DNA of 32,335 nt from an uncultured Verrucomicrobia subdivision 3 bacterium (GCA_903921455.1 CAIXPZ010000293.1:1-32335); one strand, 5' to 3'. Positions 7,471 to 16,854 are shown, numbered from the stretch's first letter. Numbers and translations are program-made. The notes: generated from the sequence alone by a model not told the origin.

Positions 7471-8730
7471 ATGAGTGATAAGCATCAAGGTTTCATGAAG
7501 GCGCTCAAGTGCCGCGAATGCGGTCGCGAATATCCGCTGGCCGCCACGCACGTCTGCGAATTCGACTTCGGCCCGCTGGAAGTCGCCTACGACTACGAGC
7601 GCATCAAAAAGACCCTCACGCGCGAGGCGATCGCCGCCCGGCCGAAGACCATGTGGCGCTATCGCGAGCTGCTGCCCATCGCGGGCGAGCCGACGGTCGG
7701 GCCGCTGGTCGGCTTCACGCCGCTGGTCAAGGCCGACCGCCTGGCCAAGGCGCTGGGCATCCGCGAACTTTACGTCAAGAACGACGCGGTGAATTATCCC
7801 ACGCTCTCGTTCAAGGACCGCGTCGTCAGCGTCGCGCTGAGCCGCGCGAAGGAACTCGGGTTCACCACCGTGGCCTGCGCCTCCACCGGCAACCTCGCCA
7901 ACTCAGTCGCCGCGAACGCCGCGAGCGCCGGGCTGAAATCTTACGTCTTCATCCCGTCCGACCTCGAGCACGGCAAAATCCTCAACTCGCTCATCTACGG
8001 CGCGAATGTCATCGGCATCAAGGGCCATTACGACGAGGTGAACCGCCTCTGCGCCGAGATCGCCGGCAAGTTCGGCTGGGCGTTCGTGAACGTCAACATG
8101 CGCCCCTACTACGCCGAAGGCTCGAAGAGCATGGCGTATGAGATCGCCGAGCAGCTCGGCTGGCGCGCCCCGCAGCACACCATCGTGCCGATGGCGTCCG
8201 GCTCGCTGCTCACGAAGATTCACAAGGGCTATCAGGAACTCGCCAAGGTCGGCCTCATCGCCGACACGCAGCCGAAGATTTACGGCGCGCAGGCGACGGG
8301 CTGCTCCCCCATCTCGACCGCGCAACGCGCCGGGCTGGACTTCTTCAAACCCGTGAAGCCCGACACCATCGCGAAGTCCCTCGCCATCGGCACGCCGGCC
8401 GACGGATTCTACGCGCTCAAGGTCATGCGCGAAACCAATGCCGCCGCCGATGACGTCACGGACGACGAGATCCGCGACGCGATCCGGCTGCTGGCGGAGA
8501 CGGAAGGCATCTTTGCGGAGACGGCCGGCGGCGTGACGGTGGGCGTGGCCAAGAAACTCATTGCGTCCGGCAAGATTCCGAAGGATTCTTCCGCCGTCAT
8601 CTGTGTCACCGGCAATGGGCTGAAGACGCTGGACGCCATTGATGGCTACTGCGGCAAGCCGCGGGAAATCAAACCGAGCCTGCGGGAGTTCGAAGCCCTG
8701 CTGGCGAATGAAGAAAAAGTGAACGCGTAA
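7471..8730 (+). CDS. thrC: Threonine-synthase-like PLP enzyme (possible thiocarboxylate-dependent homocysteine synthase)
   Basis: The 419-residue fold-type II PLP enzyme has an N-terminal zinc-ribbon-like segment (C-x2-C near residues 14-17 plus a later Cys). The PLP lysine is in 'PTLSFKDR', the phosphate-binding loop is 'ASTGNLANSVA', and a late glycine-rich stretch is 'GSLLTKIHKG'. By family this is threonine synthase (O-phosphohomoserine to threonine). However, it sits behind a SAM-I riboswitch and is followed within 11 bp by a CysO-like sulfur carrier and then a NIL protein. That setting fits methionine/sulfur metabolism, and CysM, which uses CysO thiocarboxylate, shares this fold. I infer it may use sulfur from the carrier to make homocysteine from O-phosphohomoserine. 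An ordinary threonine synthase remains possible. ATG at 7495 is an alternative start. Confidence 0.85.
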   Translation: MSDKHQGFMKALKCRECGREYPLAATHVCEFDFGPLEVAYDYERIKKTLTREAIAARPKTMWRYRELLPIAGEPTVGPLVGFTPLVKADRLAKALGIRELYVKNDAVNYPTLSFKDRVVSVALSRAKELGFTTVACASTGNLANSVAANAASAGLKSYVFIPSDLEHGKILNSLIYGANVIGIKGHYDEVNRLCAEIAGKFGWAFVNVNMRPYYAEGSKSMAYEIAEQLGWRAPQHTIVPMASGSLLTKIHKGYQELAKVGLIADTQPKIYGAQATGCSPISTAQRAGLDFFKPVKPDTIAKSLAIGTPADGFYALKVMRETNAAADDVTDDEIRDAIRLLAETEGIFAETAGGVTVGVAKKLIASGKIPKDSSAVICVTGNGLKTLDAIDGYCGKPREIKPSLREFEALLANEEKVNA

Positions 8731-8741
8731 ACATTTATTTT

Positions 8742-9017
8742 ATGTCCAAAAAAGTCCGCATCCCCACCCCGCTCCGCAAGCTGACCAACAACGAGGAGCT
8801 CGTCGAAATCACTGCCGCCACCATCGGCGACGCGATCGTCGAATTACAAACCCGCTTTCCCGGCATCCAGGAACGGCTGGTGGACGACAAGGGCGAGGTG
8901 CGCCGCTTCGTCAACGTCTATGTGAACGAGGAGGACATCCGCTTCCTCCAGAACCGCGCCACGCCCCTCAAGGACGGCGACGAGATCAGCATCATCCCCG
9001 CCATCGCCGGCGGCTAA
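8742..9017 (+). CDS. CysO-like MoaD/ThiS sulfur-carrier protein
   Basis: This is a 91-residue beta-grasp protein. It begins 'VRIPTPLRKLTNN', contains 'RRFVNVYVNEEDIRFL', and ends 'DGDEISIIPAIAGG' with a free C-terminal Gly-Gly. The pattern closely resembles mycobacterial CysO, whose C-terminal glycine is adenylated and converted to a thiocarboxylate that donates sulfur to the PLP enzyme CysM. No extra residues follow the Gly-Gly, so no protease trimming is needed, unlike the Wolinella HcyS carrier. It starts 11 bp after the ThrC-like gene, which suggests co-transcription under the SAM riboswitch. The activating E1-like enzyme and a Mec-type peptidase are not in this window. Confidence 0.88.
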   Translation: MSKKVRIPTPLRKLTNNEELVEITAATIGDAIVELQTRFPGIQERLVDDKGEVRRFVNVYVNEEDIRFLQNRATPLKDGDEISIIPAIAGG

Positions 9018-9060
9018 AGCGCCCGGCGAATTGCCCGTTCCAAATCGCGAATCAAACATT

Positions 9061-9348
9061 ATGGCCACCCCCAAGAAAAAATCCGCCGCCACGAAATCGA
9101 ACGCGCCCGTCCAGCAGCGCCTGTGGCTCATGTATCCGCCCAAGCTGATCAAGCAGCCGTTCATCTGGGAGGTCGCCAAGAAGTTCAAGGTCATCACCAA
9201 CATCCGGCAGGCCAGCGTCACGGACGAGATCGGCATCGTCTGCCTGGAACTGAACGGCGCGCGCAATGAAGTGGGCCGCGCAATCACCTGGCTGGAGAAG
9301 CAGGGCGTCAATGTGGAGCCCGTGGAAATCGGCGTGATTGCCGGCTGA
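9061..9348 (+). CDS. NIL-domain protein
   Basis: The 95-residue protein from the ATG at 9061 has a Lys/Ala-rich N-terminal extension of about 18 residues. It is followed by an ACT-like NIL domain ('LWLMYPPKLIKQPFIWEVAKKFKVITNIRQASVTDEIGIVCLELNG...WLEKQGVNVEPVEIGVI'). NIL domains occur at the C-terminus of methionine ABC transporter ATPases, where they sense methionine, and in proteins of sulfide-dependent homocysteine synthesis in anaerobes. As the third gene after the SAM riboswitch, it probably senses methionine/SAM or assists sulfur transfer to the ThrC-like enzyme. The gap of 43 bp and the terminator after it mark the operon's end. Confidence 0.85.
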   Translation: MATPKKKSAATKSNAPVQQRLWLMYPPKLIKQPFIWEVAKKFKVITNIRQASVTDEIGIVCLELNGARNEVGRAITWLEKQGVNVEPVEIGVIAG

Positions 9349-9370
9349 CCGTTTATCCTCAAATCACGAG

Positions 9371-9404
9371 CGGCGCAGGCGAGATTCCTGCGCCGTTCGG
9401 CTTT
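9371..9404 (+). terminator. Rho-independent terminator after the NIL gene
   Basis: cggcgcagg (9371-9379) pairs perfectly with cctgcgccg (9387-9395) over a 7-base loop. A T-rich stretch (ttcggcttttt) follows. It lies 22 bp after the NIL stop and closes the operon. Confidence 0.8.
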
Positions 9405-9562
9405 TTGGGGGTCAAGGATGGCTGGCAACCGCTTGGGATCGGGTGTGAACTGGCGTTTTTTGACCAGTCAAGGAGCTTTTCCGGTTAAAGCATTGTTTGA
9501 AAAAGGCTTAACCCCGATTCTTCCGTCCAGCGCCGACGTTATTCTGGCTGTTTCAAGGGTTT

Positions 9563-9814
9563 TTCCAGCTGTCGCGGACTCTATTCCAGCTGTCGCGGAC
9601 TTCATTCCAGCTGTCGCGGACTCTATTCCAGCTGTCGCGGACTCTATTCCAGCTGTCGCGGACTTCATTCCAGCTGTCGCGGACTTCATTCCAGCTGTCG
9701 CAGACTTCATTCCAGCTGTCGCAGACTCCATTCCATCTGTCGCAGACTCCATTCCATCTGTCGCAGACTCTATTCCAGCTGACGCAAGGTCTATTTCATC
9801 TGTCGCAGAGTCTA
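9563..9814. repeat. Twelve tandem 21-bp repeats
   Basis: The unit is ttccagctgtcgcggactct plus one base, repeated 12 times in register. The array is nearly perfect at the left and decays at the right (units 11-12, then a degenerate remnant to about 9835). Each unit carries a cagctg palindrome or its catctg variant. Because the unit is a multiple of three, both strands stay open: plus gives repeats of 'IPAVADS/F', minus repeats of 'ATAGIES/MKS'. Neither open frame (plus 9418-10014, minus 9468-9827) looks like a known protein, so I treat the region 9405-9998 as noncoding repeat DNA. The remainder of the gap holds nothing recognisable apart from a GC-rich patch at about 9908-9950 with gggcgcatcg twice. 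Confidence 0.9.
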
Positions 9815-9998
9815 TTCTGCATGACATAGACGCGCCGCCAGATAACCCAAACCTCTCGCTGCGCGTCGGAATGGCCCAATCTCACAGAGTTGGTCGTGGT
9901 TTAACAGGTCGGGCGCATCGCCCGGGCAGCCGGGCGGGCGCATCGAGCGGCGACAGGTTTTTATCGCGCGGAAAATATATTTCCCTAAACTGCGCCGC

Positions 9999-11066
9999 GT
10001 GTTGCATCCGTTGATTCATTGGATGGAAAGTCAGGGCGGCTGGTCGCCCTGGCTCTTCCTGGCGCTGTTCCTGCTCGCGTCGTTCCTGATGATCTGGCGG
10101 CTGGAAGCGATGAGCCGGGGCGGCTTCGAAGGCACGGTGCTCGGCACGCTCGTCATGCCGTATTGCTCGGGCATGGGCAATCTCATCTTCGCCTTCATCC
10201 TCGGCCAGACCGGCGGCAGCGGGGCGGACGTGATGACGAATTCGCTCGTGAACAATGTCACGAACATGACGCTCGTCCTCGGCCTGCCCGCGATCATCTG
10301 GGGCATCCACGTGCTCCCCGCGGCCAAGGCCAAGGCGGCCAACAAAAAGAAAGTCAGCGTCGCCAAACAGAAAGCCGAGGTCAAAGCGGAGGCCAAGACC
10401 GGCGCCAAAAGCGGCGGGAAACAGCACGAGTTGAACCGGCTCTCGCTCCTGCTGACGCTCACGGCGGTCTTGTTTTTCACCGGCGCCGTCTGGGCGCTGG
10501 GCCGGAAAGGCAGCTTGAATTTCAACGACGGCCTGGTGCTCGTGGGCTTGTTCCTGTTCTGGCAATGCTTTCACATCTTTGAAGTGCTTAAAGCCAACGT
10601 GCGGCAGGGCAAATCCACCTTCAACCTCATGCTGCCCGTGAATCTCGCGCTGCTCGCCGTGGGGGCGTATGCCATTTATCTGAGCACGGACTGGCTCGTC
10701 GGCTGGGTCTCGCATCATCACCAAGGATTCGTCAGCGCCCGCTACCTGGGCTGGCTCAGCGGCTGGCTGATGGTGCTGCCGAACGCGCTGCTGGCGCTGT
10801 ATTACGGCTGGCGCCAACAGCCGGAGGTGGTGTATGCCTCGCAAGTCGGCGACGCGCACGTCTCCATCCCGCTGTGCCTCGGCATCTACGCGCTGTATCA
10901 CCCGATGGCCATGCCGGCCTTTTTCCAAACCGGCATGATCCTGCTGCTCGGCGCCACGCTCGTGCACATGGCTTTCGTGATCGTGCTCGGGCGCCTGCCG
11001 CGCTTCGCGGGCCTCGCGCTGCTCGGGGCGTATGCCTACTTTCTGAAGAAGGGGTTGATCGGTTAA
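9999..11066 (+). CDS. Cation/Ca2+ exchanger-like (CaCA superfamily) integral membrane protein
   Basis: The 355-residue protein has about ten hydrophobic segments in two halves, separated by a Lys/Ala-rich cytoplasmic loop (about residues 105-150). Each half contains a stretch similar to the alpha repeats of sodium/calcium exchangers. Half one has 'GMGNLIFAFILG...TNSLVNNVTNMTLVLGLP'. Half two has 'LPNALLALYYG...VVYASQVGDAHVSIPLCLG', where the usual acidic residue follows a small residue run. This suggests proton- or sodium-coupled divalent cation transport, but the canonical 'GTSxPE' motif is altered, so substrate is uncertain. The GTG at 9999 is used; ATG at 10023 would remove eight residues. 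It stands alone between repeat DNA and the RelE-like gene. Confidence 0.7.
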   Translation: MLHPLIHWMESQGGWSPWLFLALFLLASFLMIWRLEAMSRGGFEGTVLGTLVMPYCSGMGNLIFAFILGQTGGSGADVMTNSLVNNVTNMTLVLGLPAIIWGIHVLPAAKAKAANKKKVSVAKQKAEVKAEAKTGAKSGGKQHELNRLSLLLTLTAVLFFTGAVWALGRKGSLNFNDGLVLVGLFLFWQCFHIFEVLKANVRQGKSTFNLMLPVNLALLAVGAYAIYLSTDWLVGWVSHHHQGFVSARYLGWLSGWLMVLPNALLALYYGWRQQPEVVYASQVGDAHVSIPLCLGIYALYHPMAMPAFFQTGMILLLGATLVHMAFVIVLGRLPRFAGLALLGAYAYFLKKGLIG

Positions 11067-11149
11067 ACCGCGCGCGCCGGCGGACGCGGCGCTGAAATCA
11101 GGGGTTGAACTCCCCCGCCCGCCCGCCGTATCATCGCCCCCACAAACTG

Positions 11150-11518
11150 ATGAGCGCCTTTCAAATCATCTTCACCCCGACCGCCGCGGCCGAACTCGCG
11201 CGCATGCCGAAGGAACTGCAATTGCAAATTCTCGGCGACTTCCGCGGCCTGCCGCAGCAGGTCGTCGGCAGCGAACTGGATGATTTCGGCAAGCTGGAAA
11301 GCGACGGCCACACGCTGCACCGTTTCCGCCTGGGGGATTACCGGGTATATTTTGAGCGCCACGCGCTCGGCGTGCTGGTGCACCGCGTGATGAGCCGGCA
11401 CACGCTGAAGGATTTCTTTTTCCGCTCCGGCATCAAGGTGGGCGAGGATGAGGCCCTGCAGGAAAACCCGAAATTCTGGGAACTCATCGAAGCCGCCAAG
11501 TCGTCCGACAAAGCGTGA
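11150..11518 (+). CDS. RelE/ParE-like protein, no antitoxin visible
   Basis: The 122-residue protein from the ATG at 11150 begins 'FQIIFTPTAAAELARMPKELQLQIL', a typical RelE/ParE N-terminus. It continues with 'KLESDGHTLHRFRLGDYRVYFERHALGVLVHRVMSRHTLKDFFFR', the beta-sheet core including the basic Arg-x-x-Tyr-Arg pattern of this mRNA-interferase/gyrase-toxin fold. An additional acidic C-terminal helix ('VGEDEALQENPKFWELIEAAK') extends it beyond the usual 85-100 residues. No antitoxin-like gene lies on either side (exchanger upstream, convergent epimerase downstream), so it may be a solitary housekeeping relative rather than an active toxin. Confidence 0.78.
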   Translation: MSAFQIIFTPTAAAELARMPKELQLQILGDFRGLPQQVVGSELDDFGKLESDGHTLHRFRLGDYRVYFERHALGVLVHRVMSRHTLKDFFFRSGIKVGEDEALQENPKFWELIEAAKSSDKA

Positions 11519-11532
11519 GGCCCGGGGGCGGC

Positions 11533-12219
11533 TCAGATCAGCAGGTCCGCTAGCCCCGGATCACTCTGGCACGCGCACTTCCGCATTTTCCGGATCGCAG
11601 CCCCCATGTTGCGCTGGCTGAACAGCGCGGTGCCCGCCACAAACGTGTCGGCGCCCGCGCGCGCGCATTCGGCGACAGTCTGGTTGTTGATGCCGCCGTC
11701 CACTTCCAGGCGATAGCTTAATTTCTTTTCCTGGCGCCACACGGCGGCCTGCTGGATTTTCGGTAGGCACTCGTGGATGAAACTTTGGCCGCCGAAGCCG
11801 GGATTGACGGTCATCACGAGCAGCAGGTCAATCTTGTCAAGATACGGCTGCACCTCGGTGATGGCGGTCGGCGGATTCACGGCCAGCCCCACCTTCTTGC
11901 CCAGCGAACGGATCTTCCAAAGCAGCTGGGGGACTTTGTCGCCCAGTTCCACGTGCACGATGATCTGATCCGCGCCCGCTTTGGCGAAGGGTTCCAGCAG
12001 GATCTCCGGCTTGCCGCACATGAGGTGCACGTCGAAAAAAAGTTTCTTCGCCTGCGGCCGGACCGCGGCCACGACGGCGGGCCCGAAGGAGATGTTCGGC
12101 ACGAAGATGCCATCCATGATGTCCAGATGAAGCCAGTCCGCCCCGGCGCGTTCCGCCCGCTCGGCTTCCTTGCCCAGGCGGGTGAAGTCGGCGGCGAGCA
12201 GTGACGGCGCAATAATCAT
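11533..12219 (-). CDS. rpe: Ribulose-phosphate 3-epimerase
   Basis: This 228-residue TIM-barrel enzyme interconverts ribulose 5-phosphate and xylulose 5-phosphate in the pentose phosphate pathway. Diagnostic motifs are 'APSLLAADF', 'WLHLDIMDGIFVPNISFGP' (metal-binding His and catalytic Asp), 'FFDVHLM', 'VMTVNPGFGGQSFI' and 'EVDGGINNQT' with the second Asp. The length is normal for the family. It begins 30 bp after the stop of the hybrid histidine kinase on the same strand and is convergent with the RelE-like gene. Confidence is high from motif density. Confidence 0.96.
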   Translation of the reverse strand: MIIAPSLLAADFTRLGKEAERAERAGADWLHLDIMDGIFVPNISFGPAVVAAVRPQAKKLFFDVHLMCGKPEILLEPFAKAGADQIIVHVELGDKVPQLLWKIRSLGKKVGLAVNPPTAITEVQPYLDKIDLLLVMTVNPGFGGQSFIHECLPKIQQAAVWRQEKKLSYRLEVDGGINNQTVAECARAGADTFVAGTALFSQRNMGAAIRKMRKCACQSDPGLADLLI

Positions 12220-12249
12220 GGGCGAAGTTTATGCAGGACGCGGCGCGGC

Positions 12250-15200
12250 TCAAGCCTGCTTTGCGTCGAGACAGCTGCGGACGGTTTTGGCGAGCACCTG
12301 CGGGAGATAGGGTTTTTGGAGATACACGATGCCGGGATCGAGCTTGAAATCCTTGCCCAGCGTCTCCGCGCCGTAACCGCTGGAGAAAATCACCTTCATC
12401 TTCGGATTTTCGCGCCAGATCTGCTCGGCCACCTCGCGGCCATTCATGCCGCCTTGCATGATGACGTCGGTGAAGATGAGGTTGATTTCCTTTTTATATT
12501 CCGACCAGATCTTGAGCGCGCTGGGACCATCCACCGCCTCAAATATCCGGTAGCCGTGGCGGCGCAGTTCTCGGGCGACAAAATCGCGCAGATCGCGCTC
12601 GTCCTCGACCACGAGAATCGTCTCCGTGCCCCCGCGCTGGCGGAACTGCGTTTCAGCCACTTCCGGCAAGGCCACCGGGAGATTTGTCGCGGGCAGGAAG
12701 ATGTGAAAAGTTGTGCCCCGATCCAAAACGCTTTCCACCTGAATCCAGCCTTGATGCTGTTTGACGATGCCAAAGACCGTTGCCAGCCCCAGTCCGGTGC
12801 CCTTGCCTAATTCCTTGGTCGTAAAGAACGGTTCAAAAATCCGTGCCATGTTTTCCGGCGGAATCCCGCTGCCGGTGTCGGTGTGGCTCATGCAGATGAA
12901 CTTGCCCGGGCGCGCGTCCACCACCTTTTCGGCATAGTTCATATCCACATCACGATGGCTGACGCGAATGGTGAGACGGCCACCTCGCGGCATGGCATCG
13001 CGGGAATTGACGGAAAGATTCAACAATATCTGCTCCATCATTCCCGGATCCGCCTCGACGACGGCGGGTTCTCCGCTGAAATTAATTTGGAGCGAGACAT
13101 CCTCGCCGAGCAGCCGCTGCAGCATTTCGGACATGCCACTGACCAGATGGTTCAGATCAATCGGCCGCGGACTCGCCACCTGCTTGCGTCCAAAGGCCAG
13201 CAGTTGTCGCGTGAGACCCGCCGCGCGCTCGGATGCCTGTTTGATCTGCTGCGCAGACACCATCGCCTTGGGGTCGAGATTCTGCATGGTGAGCAGCGTG
13301 GCATGGCCAAGCACCACGGTGAGAATGTTGTTGAAATCGTGCGCAATCCCGCCGGCGAGCTGGCCAATGGCTTCCATTTTCTGCGACTGGCGCAACTGTT
13401 CCTCCAGTTTCCGCTGCTCGGTGACATTGCGAAAGAGGCTCAACAGCAAACGCGGCTTGCCGCCCTGCTCGACGTAGGAATCCGTGATTTCAAAGACCAC
13501 CGAACGATCATCGTGCAGCAGATAGTCTTTCGCCCGCTTGCCCTGCAGATTGCCAGCCTTGAAATTTTCCCGATGCGCTTGGATCAATTTTTCCCAGTCG
13601 GTGTGCGCGTCGTAGATGACAGTGAACGGCTTGCCCTCCAGTTGCTTGGTCGGCAGCCCAACCAGTTGGCTGAACGCTTCATTCACAGCCACGATCAGAC
13701 CGTTTTCATCAGTCAGGCGCATGCCGTCGACGGAATTTTCCCAGACGGAACGGAACAGCGTTTCCGAAGTGCGGCGGGCGGTTTCCACCGCCAGTCGTTC
13801 CGTGATATCGCGGACGTGGAATAGCAGCGCGGCTTGACCATCGAACTCCACGCGCACCACCCGGATTTCCACCGGGACCGACCGGCCATCCGCGCGACGG
13901 CTCTCGCTTTCAATCCAGGAAACCTGGCCGTTGGCAAGCCGGTGAAAATCCGCCCGCACCGTTTCCCGCCTTTCCGCCGGCACCAGCTCCTCAATGGAAT
14001 TCTTGCCCATCAGCCATTCGCGTTCCACGCCATGCAATTGGCAGGCGGCGCGGTTGGCGTCCAGCACATTGCCCAACATGTCCTCGACAAAAATCGCATC
14101 CGGCGAATTCTCAAACAGCTCACGAAACCGGCGCTGGCTGTAGCGAAGTTCCTCTTCGGCGCGAACCCGTTCCAGCGCGCCGCTGCATTGATCGGCGAGC
14201 GTTTGGAGCGTGTGCAGGTCGTTTTGATTATAGCTGCCCGTATTCCGGCTCTGAATGAACAGCACGCCAATCACGCTTTCCCCCTTGCGGATGGGTGCGA
14301 TCATCGTGGCGCCGTCCTTGTCGCCGGTCTCGTGGGAGGAAATCAATTCCGCCCCACGGGCAATCACCCGCTGGATCAGGGCATTGGCCGCCTTGGGCTG
14401 GGGCGAGGCCGGAATCTCCACCCGCAGCCCCTCGATGGTCGTGATGGTCCGGAGCGAAACCACTTCGTCGCTTTTGACATCAAACAAGTCCAGCGCAAAG
14501 TCGTCCCAGTGGAATAATTCATCCGCCGCCTCGCAGATGAACATCGCCGCCGTGGACGCCAGCGAGACCGCGCTCAACTGGTGGCTTAACTTGCCGAACA
14601 CCGCGTTGTGATGGGCGGTCCGCCGTCGTTCCGTCACATCCGTTGCCATCGTCAACGCGCACAGCCGGCCGCGAAATGCCAGCGGCGTCCAGATGACTTC
14701 CATGTCCATCATCCGGCCGCTCTTGTGCCGATGCCGCCAGATAATGCCCTGACTCTCGGCATCCCAGATGGAATTGTTGTCATGACGATCCCGCCCCGGC
14801 ATCCGGAGATCCGCCAGCGTCATGCTCAAAAATTCTTCACGGCTGAAACCATAATGCTGCATCGCCGCCTCGTTGACTTCGAGAATGTTTAATTTCTCCA
14901 AATCAAAAACCCACATCGGATGGGGGTTACCCTGAAACAGCAACCGGTATTGCCGCTCGCTCTGACGCAGATCCGCCTCGGCGGCTTCCCGGCGCACGCG
15001 TTCCGCCGCTTCTGAAACCGCGCGGCGGATGGAGGACGGCAGCCGCTCGCGGTTTTGCTTGAGCACGTAGTCGGTCGCACCAGCCTTGAGGCTTTCAATG
15101 GCGGCCAGTTCGCCGATGGTGCCGGAAAGCAGAATGAACGGAGTCGTGGTATTTTTTTCGCGCACCAGCCTGAGCGCATCCAGTCCGGTGAAATTGGGCA

Positions 15201-15402
15201 GCCGGTAATCCGCCAGAATCAAATCCCAGCTTTGCCGGTCCAAGGCGGTAAGGAAATCCTCGCGCTGCGTGGTCAGCGAAACCTCCGCCGCGATGCCTGC
15301 GTGCGCCAACTGGTCGCGCACCAACTTCGAGTCCTCCGGATTGTCTTCCAGATGCAGGATGCGGAGCGGTTCTTTAATTGCTTTGATTGCTGGGTCAGTC
15401 AC
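12250..15402 (-). CDS. Hybrid sensor histidine kinase: REC-PAS-GAF-PAS-PAS-HisKA-HATPase-REC
   Basis: The protein is 1050 residues, with no membrane segment, so it is a cytoplasmic sensor. The chosen start is the GTG at 15402, with GGAG about 8 bases upstream; a TTG at 15420 is the alternative. An N-terminal receiver has phospho-acceptor D65 in 'LILADYRLP'. PAS follows (about 145-260), then a GAF-like domain (about 275-430), two more PAS domains (about 440-560 and 565-675), and HisKA with H688 in 'GGIAHDFNN'. The HATPase has '[12 protein letters not shown]', 'DTGSGIP' and 'GTGLGLATV', and a C-terminal receiver has D979 in '[11 protein letters not shown]'. Receivers at both ends suggest it sits in the middle of a phosphorelay. 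No cognate response regulator is adjacent. The epimerase gene follows 30 bp downstream, with no obvious functional link. Confidence 0.94.
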   Translation of the reverse strand: MTDPAIKAIKEPLRILHLEDNPEDSKLVRDQLAHAGIAAEVSLTTQREDFLTALDRQSWDLILADYRLPNFTGLDALRLVREKNTTTPFILLSGTIGELAAIESLKAGATDYVLKQNRERLPSSIRRAVSEAAERVRREAAEADLRQSERQYRLLFQGNPHPMWVFDLEKLNILEVNEAAMQHYGFSREEFLSMTLADLRMPGRDRHDNNSIWDAESQGIIWRHRHKSGRMMDMEVIWTPLAFRGRLCALTMATDVTERRRTAHHNAVFGKLSHQLSAVSLASTAAMFICEAADELFHWDDFALDLFDVKSDEVVSLRTITTIEGLRVEIPASPQPKAANALIQRVIARGAELISSHETGDKDGATMIAPIRKGESVIGVLFIQSRNTGSYNQNDLHTLQTLADQCSGALERVRAEEELRYSQRRFRELFENSPDAIFVEDMLGNVLDANRAACQLHGVEREWLMGKNSIEELVPAERRETVRADFHRLANGQVSWIESESRRADGRSVPVEIRVVRVEFDGQAALLFHVRDITERLAVETARRTSETLFRSVWENSVDGMRLTDENGLIVAVNEAFSQLVGLPTKQLEGKPFTVIYDAHTDWEKLIQAHRENFKAGNLQGKRAKDYLLHDDRSVVFEITDSYVEQGGKPRLLLSLFRNVTEQRKLEEQLRQSQKMEAIGQLAGGIAHDFNNILTVVLGHATLLTMQNLDPKAMVSAQQIKQASERAAGLTRQLLAFGRKQVASPRPIDLNHLVSGMSEMLQRLLGEDVSLQINFSGEPAVVEADPGMMEQILLNLSVNSRDAMPRGGRLTIRVSHRDVDMNYAEKVVDARPGKFICMSHTDTGSGIPPENMARIFEPFFTTKELGKGTGLGLATVFGIVKQHQGWIQVESVLDRGTTFHIFLPATNLPVALPEVAETQFRQRGGTETILVVEDERDLRDFVARELRRHGYRIFEAVDGPSALKIWSEYKKEINLIFTDVIMQGGMNGREVAEQIWRENPKMKVIFSSGYGAETLGKDFKLDPGIVYLQKPYLPQVLAKTVRSCLDAKQA

Positions 15403-15553
15403 GGAAAATGCTCCGCACAAACAAACACCCCGCCGCCCAAAAGTAAAGCGGGATGATGCAGCGTGAGGTTCTTCTTTTTCGCCGTTGACATTCCGGCGCG
15501 TTTCTTTAGGCTCTCCGGCTCTTTAGAAAACAAACTCATAGATTTATAGAATT

Positions 15554-15832
15554 ATGCCGAATACGAAGTCAGCCGAACGCCGGATGCGTAACAGTCAGCG
15601 CAAGAACCTCCAGAACAGCCGCGTCAAATCGCTGTTGCGCCGCAAGGAAAAGGAATTCCGCGCCACCGTCGTCGCCGGCAAAACCGAAGAAGCCATCAAG
15701 CTCCTCCCCGGCGTTCACTCCGCGTTCGACAAGGCCGTAAAGGTCGGCGCCATCACCCGCCCCACCGCCAACCGCAAGAAATCCCGCCTCGCGATTTCCA
15801 TCAAGGCCGTCCGTCCCGCTGCCAAAAAGTAG
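15554..15832 (+). CDS. rpsT: 30S ribosomal protein S20
   Basis: The 92-residue basic protein has the S20 hallmarks 'NTKSAERRMRNSQRKNLQNSRVKSLLRR' at the N-terminus and 'TRPTANRKKSRLA' near the C-terminus. S20 binds 16S rRNA in the small subunit. It is a single gene, as usual. A perfect TTGACA lies upstream at 15485-15490 but without a clear -10 partner at normal spacing. The A-rich leader before the ATG lacks a strong Shine-Dalgarno. Confidence 0.97.
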   Translation: MPNTKSAERRMRNSQRKNLQNSRVKSLLRRKEKEFRATVVAGKTEEAIKLLPGVHSAFDKAVKVGAITRPTANRKKSRLAISIKAVRPAAKK

Positions 15833-15888
15833 GCGACCGGTTGGTTTGCATTTTTCTTTGCCCACAAGCTGTGGCTTAATCGCCGCGC

Positions 15889-16854
15889 ATGCGGGCATTT
15901 TTAATTATCTTCATCGCGGTATTTTCCGGGCCGGCCACCAGCCGGACGGAAACCGCATTCACGTCACTGCCCTGGTCCGGTCAGACGTTCATCCATGACC
16001 CGTCCACCATCGTCAGCGATCATGGCAGCTACTTTATCTTCGGCACCGGTCCCGGCATCCGCACGAAGTCCTCGCCCGATTTATCCCGCTGGACTGCCGG
16101 CGAACCCGTCTTCCGCTCGGCGCCAGCCTGGATTACCAATGCCGTTCCTGATTTTACCGGCTACGTCTGGGCGCCGGATGTCATCCGGTTAAACGGAAAG
16201 TTTTTCCTCTATTATTCCGCGTCGGTCTGGGGCAAGAAAACCTCGGTCATCGGTCTCGCCACGAATCCCGCGCTCGACCCAACGGCGACGAATCATCTCT
16301 GGACCGATGGCGGCGAAGTCCTCCGCTCCACGAAACAAACCCCTTTCAATGCCATCGACCCCAGCGTGATGCTGGACACCGACGGCAAGCTCTGGCTCGC
16401 GTTCGGTTCATACTGGCAGGGCATTTTTCTCTCCGAACTGGATCCGCACACCGGCCACCGCTTCGCCACCAATTCCCCTTTGTTTCATCTGGCCTGGAAT
16501 CACTCCATCGAAGCCGCGTGCCTGACGCGGCACCAAGATTATTATTATCTCTTCGTCAACTGGGGCCAATGCTGCCAGGGCACTAACAGCACCTACGAAG
16601 TCCGCGTCGGGCGCGCGGCAAAAATCACCGGTCCCTATCTCGACCGCGAGGGCAAAGCACTCACCGACGGCGGCGGGTCGCCGTTTCTGCAAAGCCACGG
16701 GCGCTTCATCGGCCCCGGCCACATCGGCATCCTGGCCGCCGGCGATGAAACGCGCTTCAGTTATCATTATTACGATGCTGAAACACAAGGCCGCTCCCGC
16801 CTCGCGCTCGGCCGGATTGATTGGACGGACGGCTGGCCGGTGGCGGTGAAATAA
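15889..16854 (+). CDS. GH43 arabinan endo-1,5-alpha-L-arabinanase-like, secreted
   Basis: This 321-residue five-bladed propeller enzyme has an N-terminal signal peptide (about residues 1-18, 'AFLIIFIAVFSGPATS'). The GH43 triad is visible as D37 ('IHDPS'), D157 ('NAIDPSV') and E208 ('HSIEAA'). Other family signatures are 'YVWAPDV', 'FGSYWQGI' and 'GHIGIL'. Family members of this type cut alpha-1,5-arabinan from plant pectin. It lies 53 bp before the MFS permease gene and heads a four-gene co-directional run, fitting extracellular polysaccharide breakdown with uptake of products. It is a complete length for the family. Confidence 0.9.
   Translation: MRAFLIIFIAVFSGPATSRTETAFTSLPWSGQTFIHDPSTIVSDHGSYFIFGTGPGIRTKSSPDLSRWTAGEPVFRSAPAWITNAVPDFTGYVWAPDVIRLNGKFFLYYSASVWGKKTSVIGLATNPALDPTATNHLWTDGGEVLRSTKQTPFNAIDPSVMLDTDGKLWLAFGSYWQGIFLSELDPHTGHRFATNSPLFHLAWNHSIEAACLTRHQDYYYLFVNWGQCCQGTNSTYEVRVGRAAKITGPYLDREGKALTDGGGSPFLQSHGRFIGPGHIGILAAGDETRFSYHYYDAETQGRSRLALGRIDWTDGWPVAVK

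Noticed and set aside
7471..8730. Plain housekeeping threonine synthase with no special role
   Set aside because: Not excluded, but the SAM riboswitch, CysO-like carrier and NIL protein downstream make a methionine-linked role more likely.
9563..9814. CRISPR-like array
   Set aside because: The units are contiguous 21-bp copies with no unique spacers and no cas genes nearby.
9418..10014. 198-residue repeat protein on the plus strand
   Set aside because: It is a by-product of a 21-bp repeat that is open on both strands; outside the array the sequence has no protein-like character.
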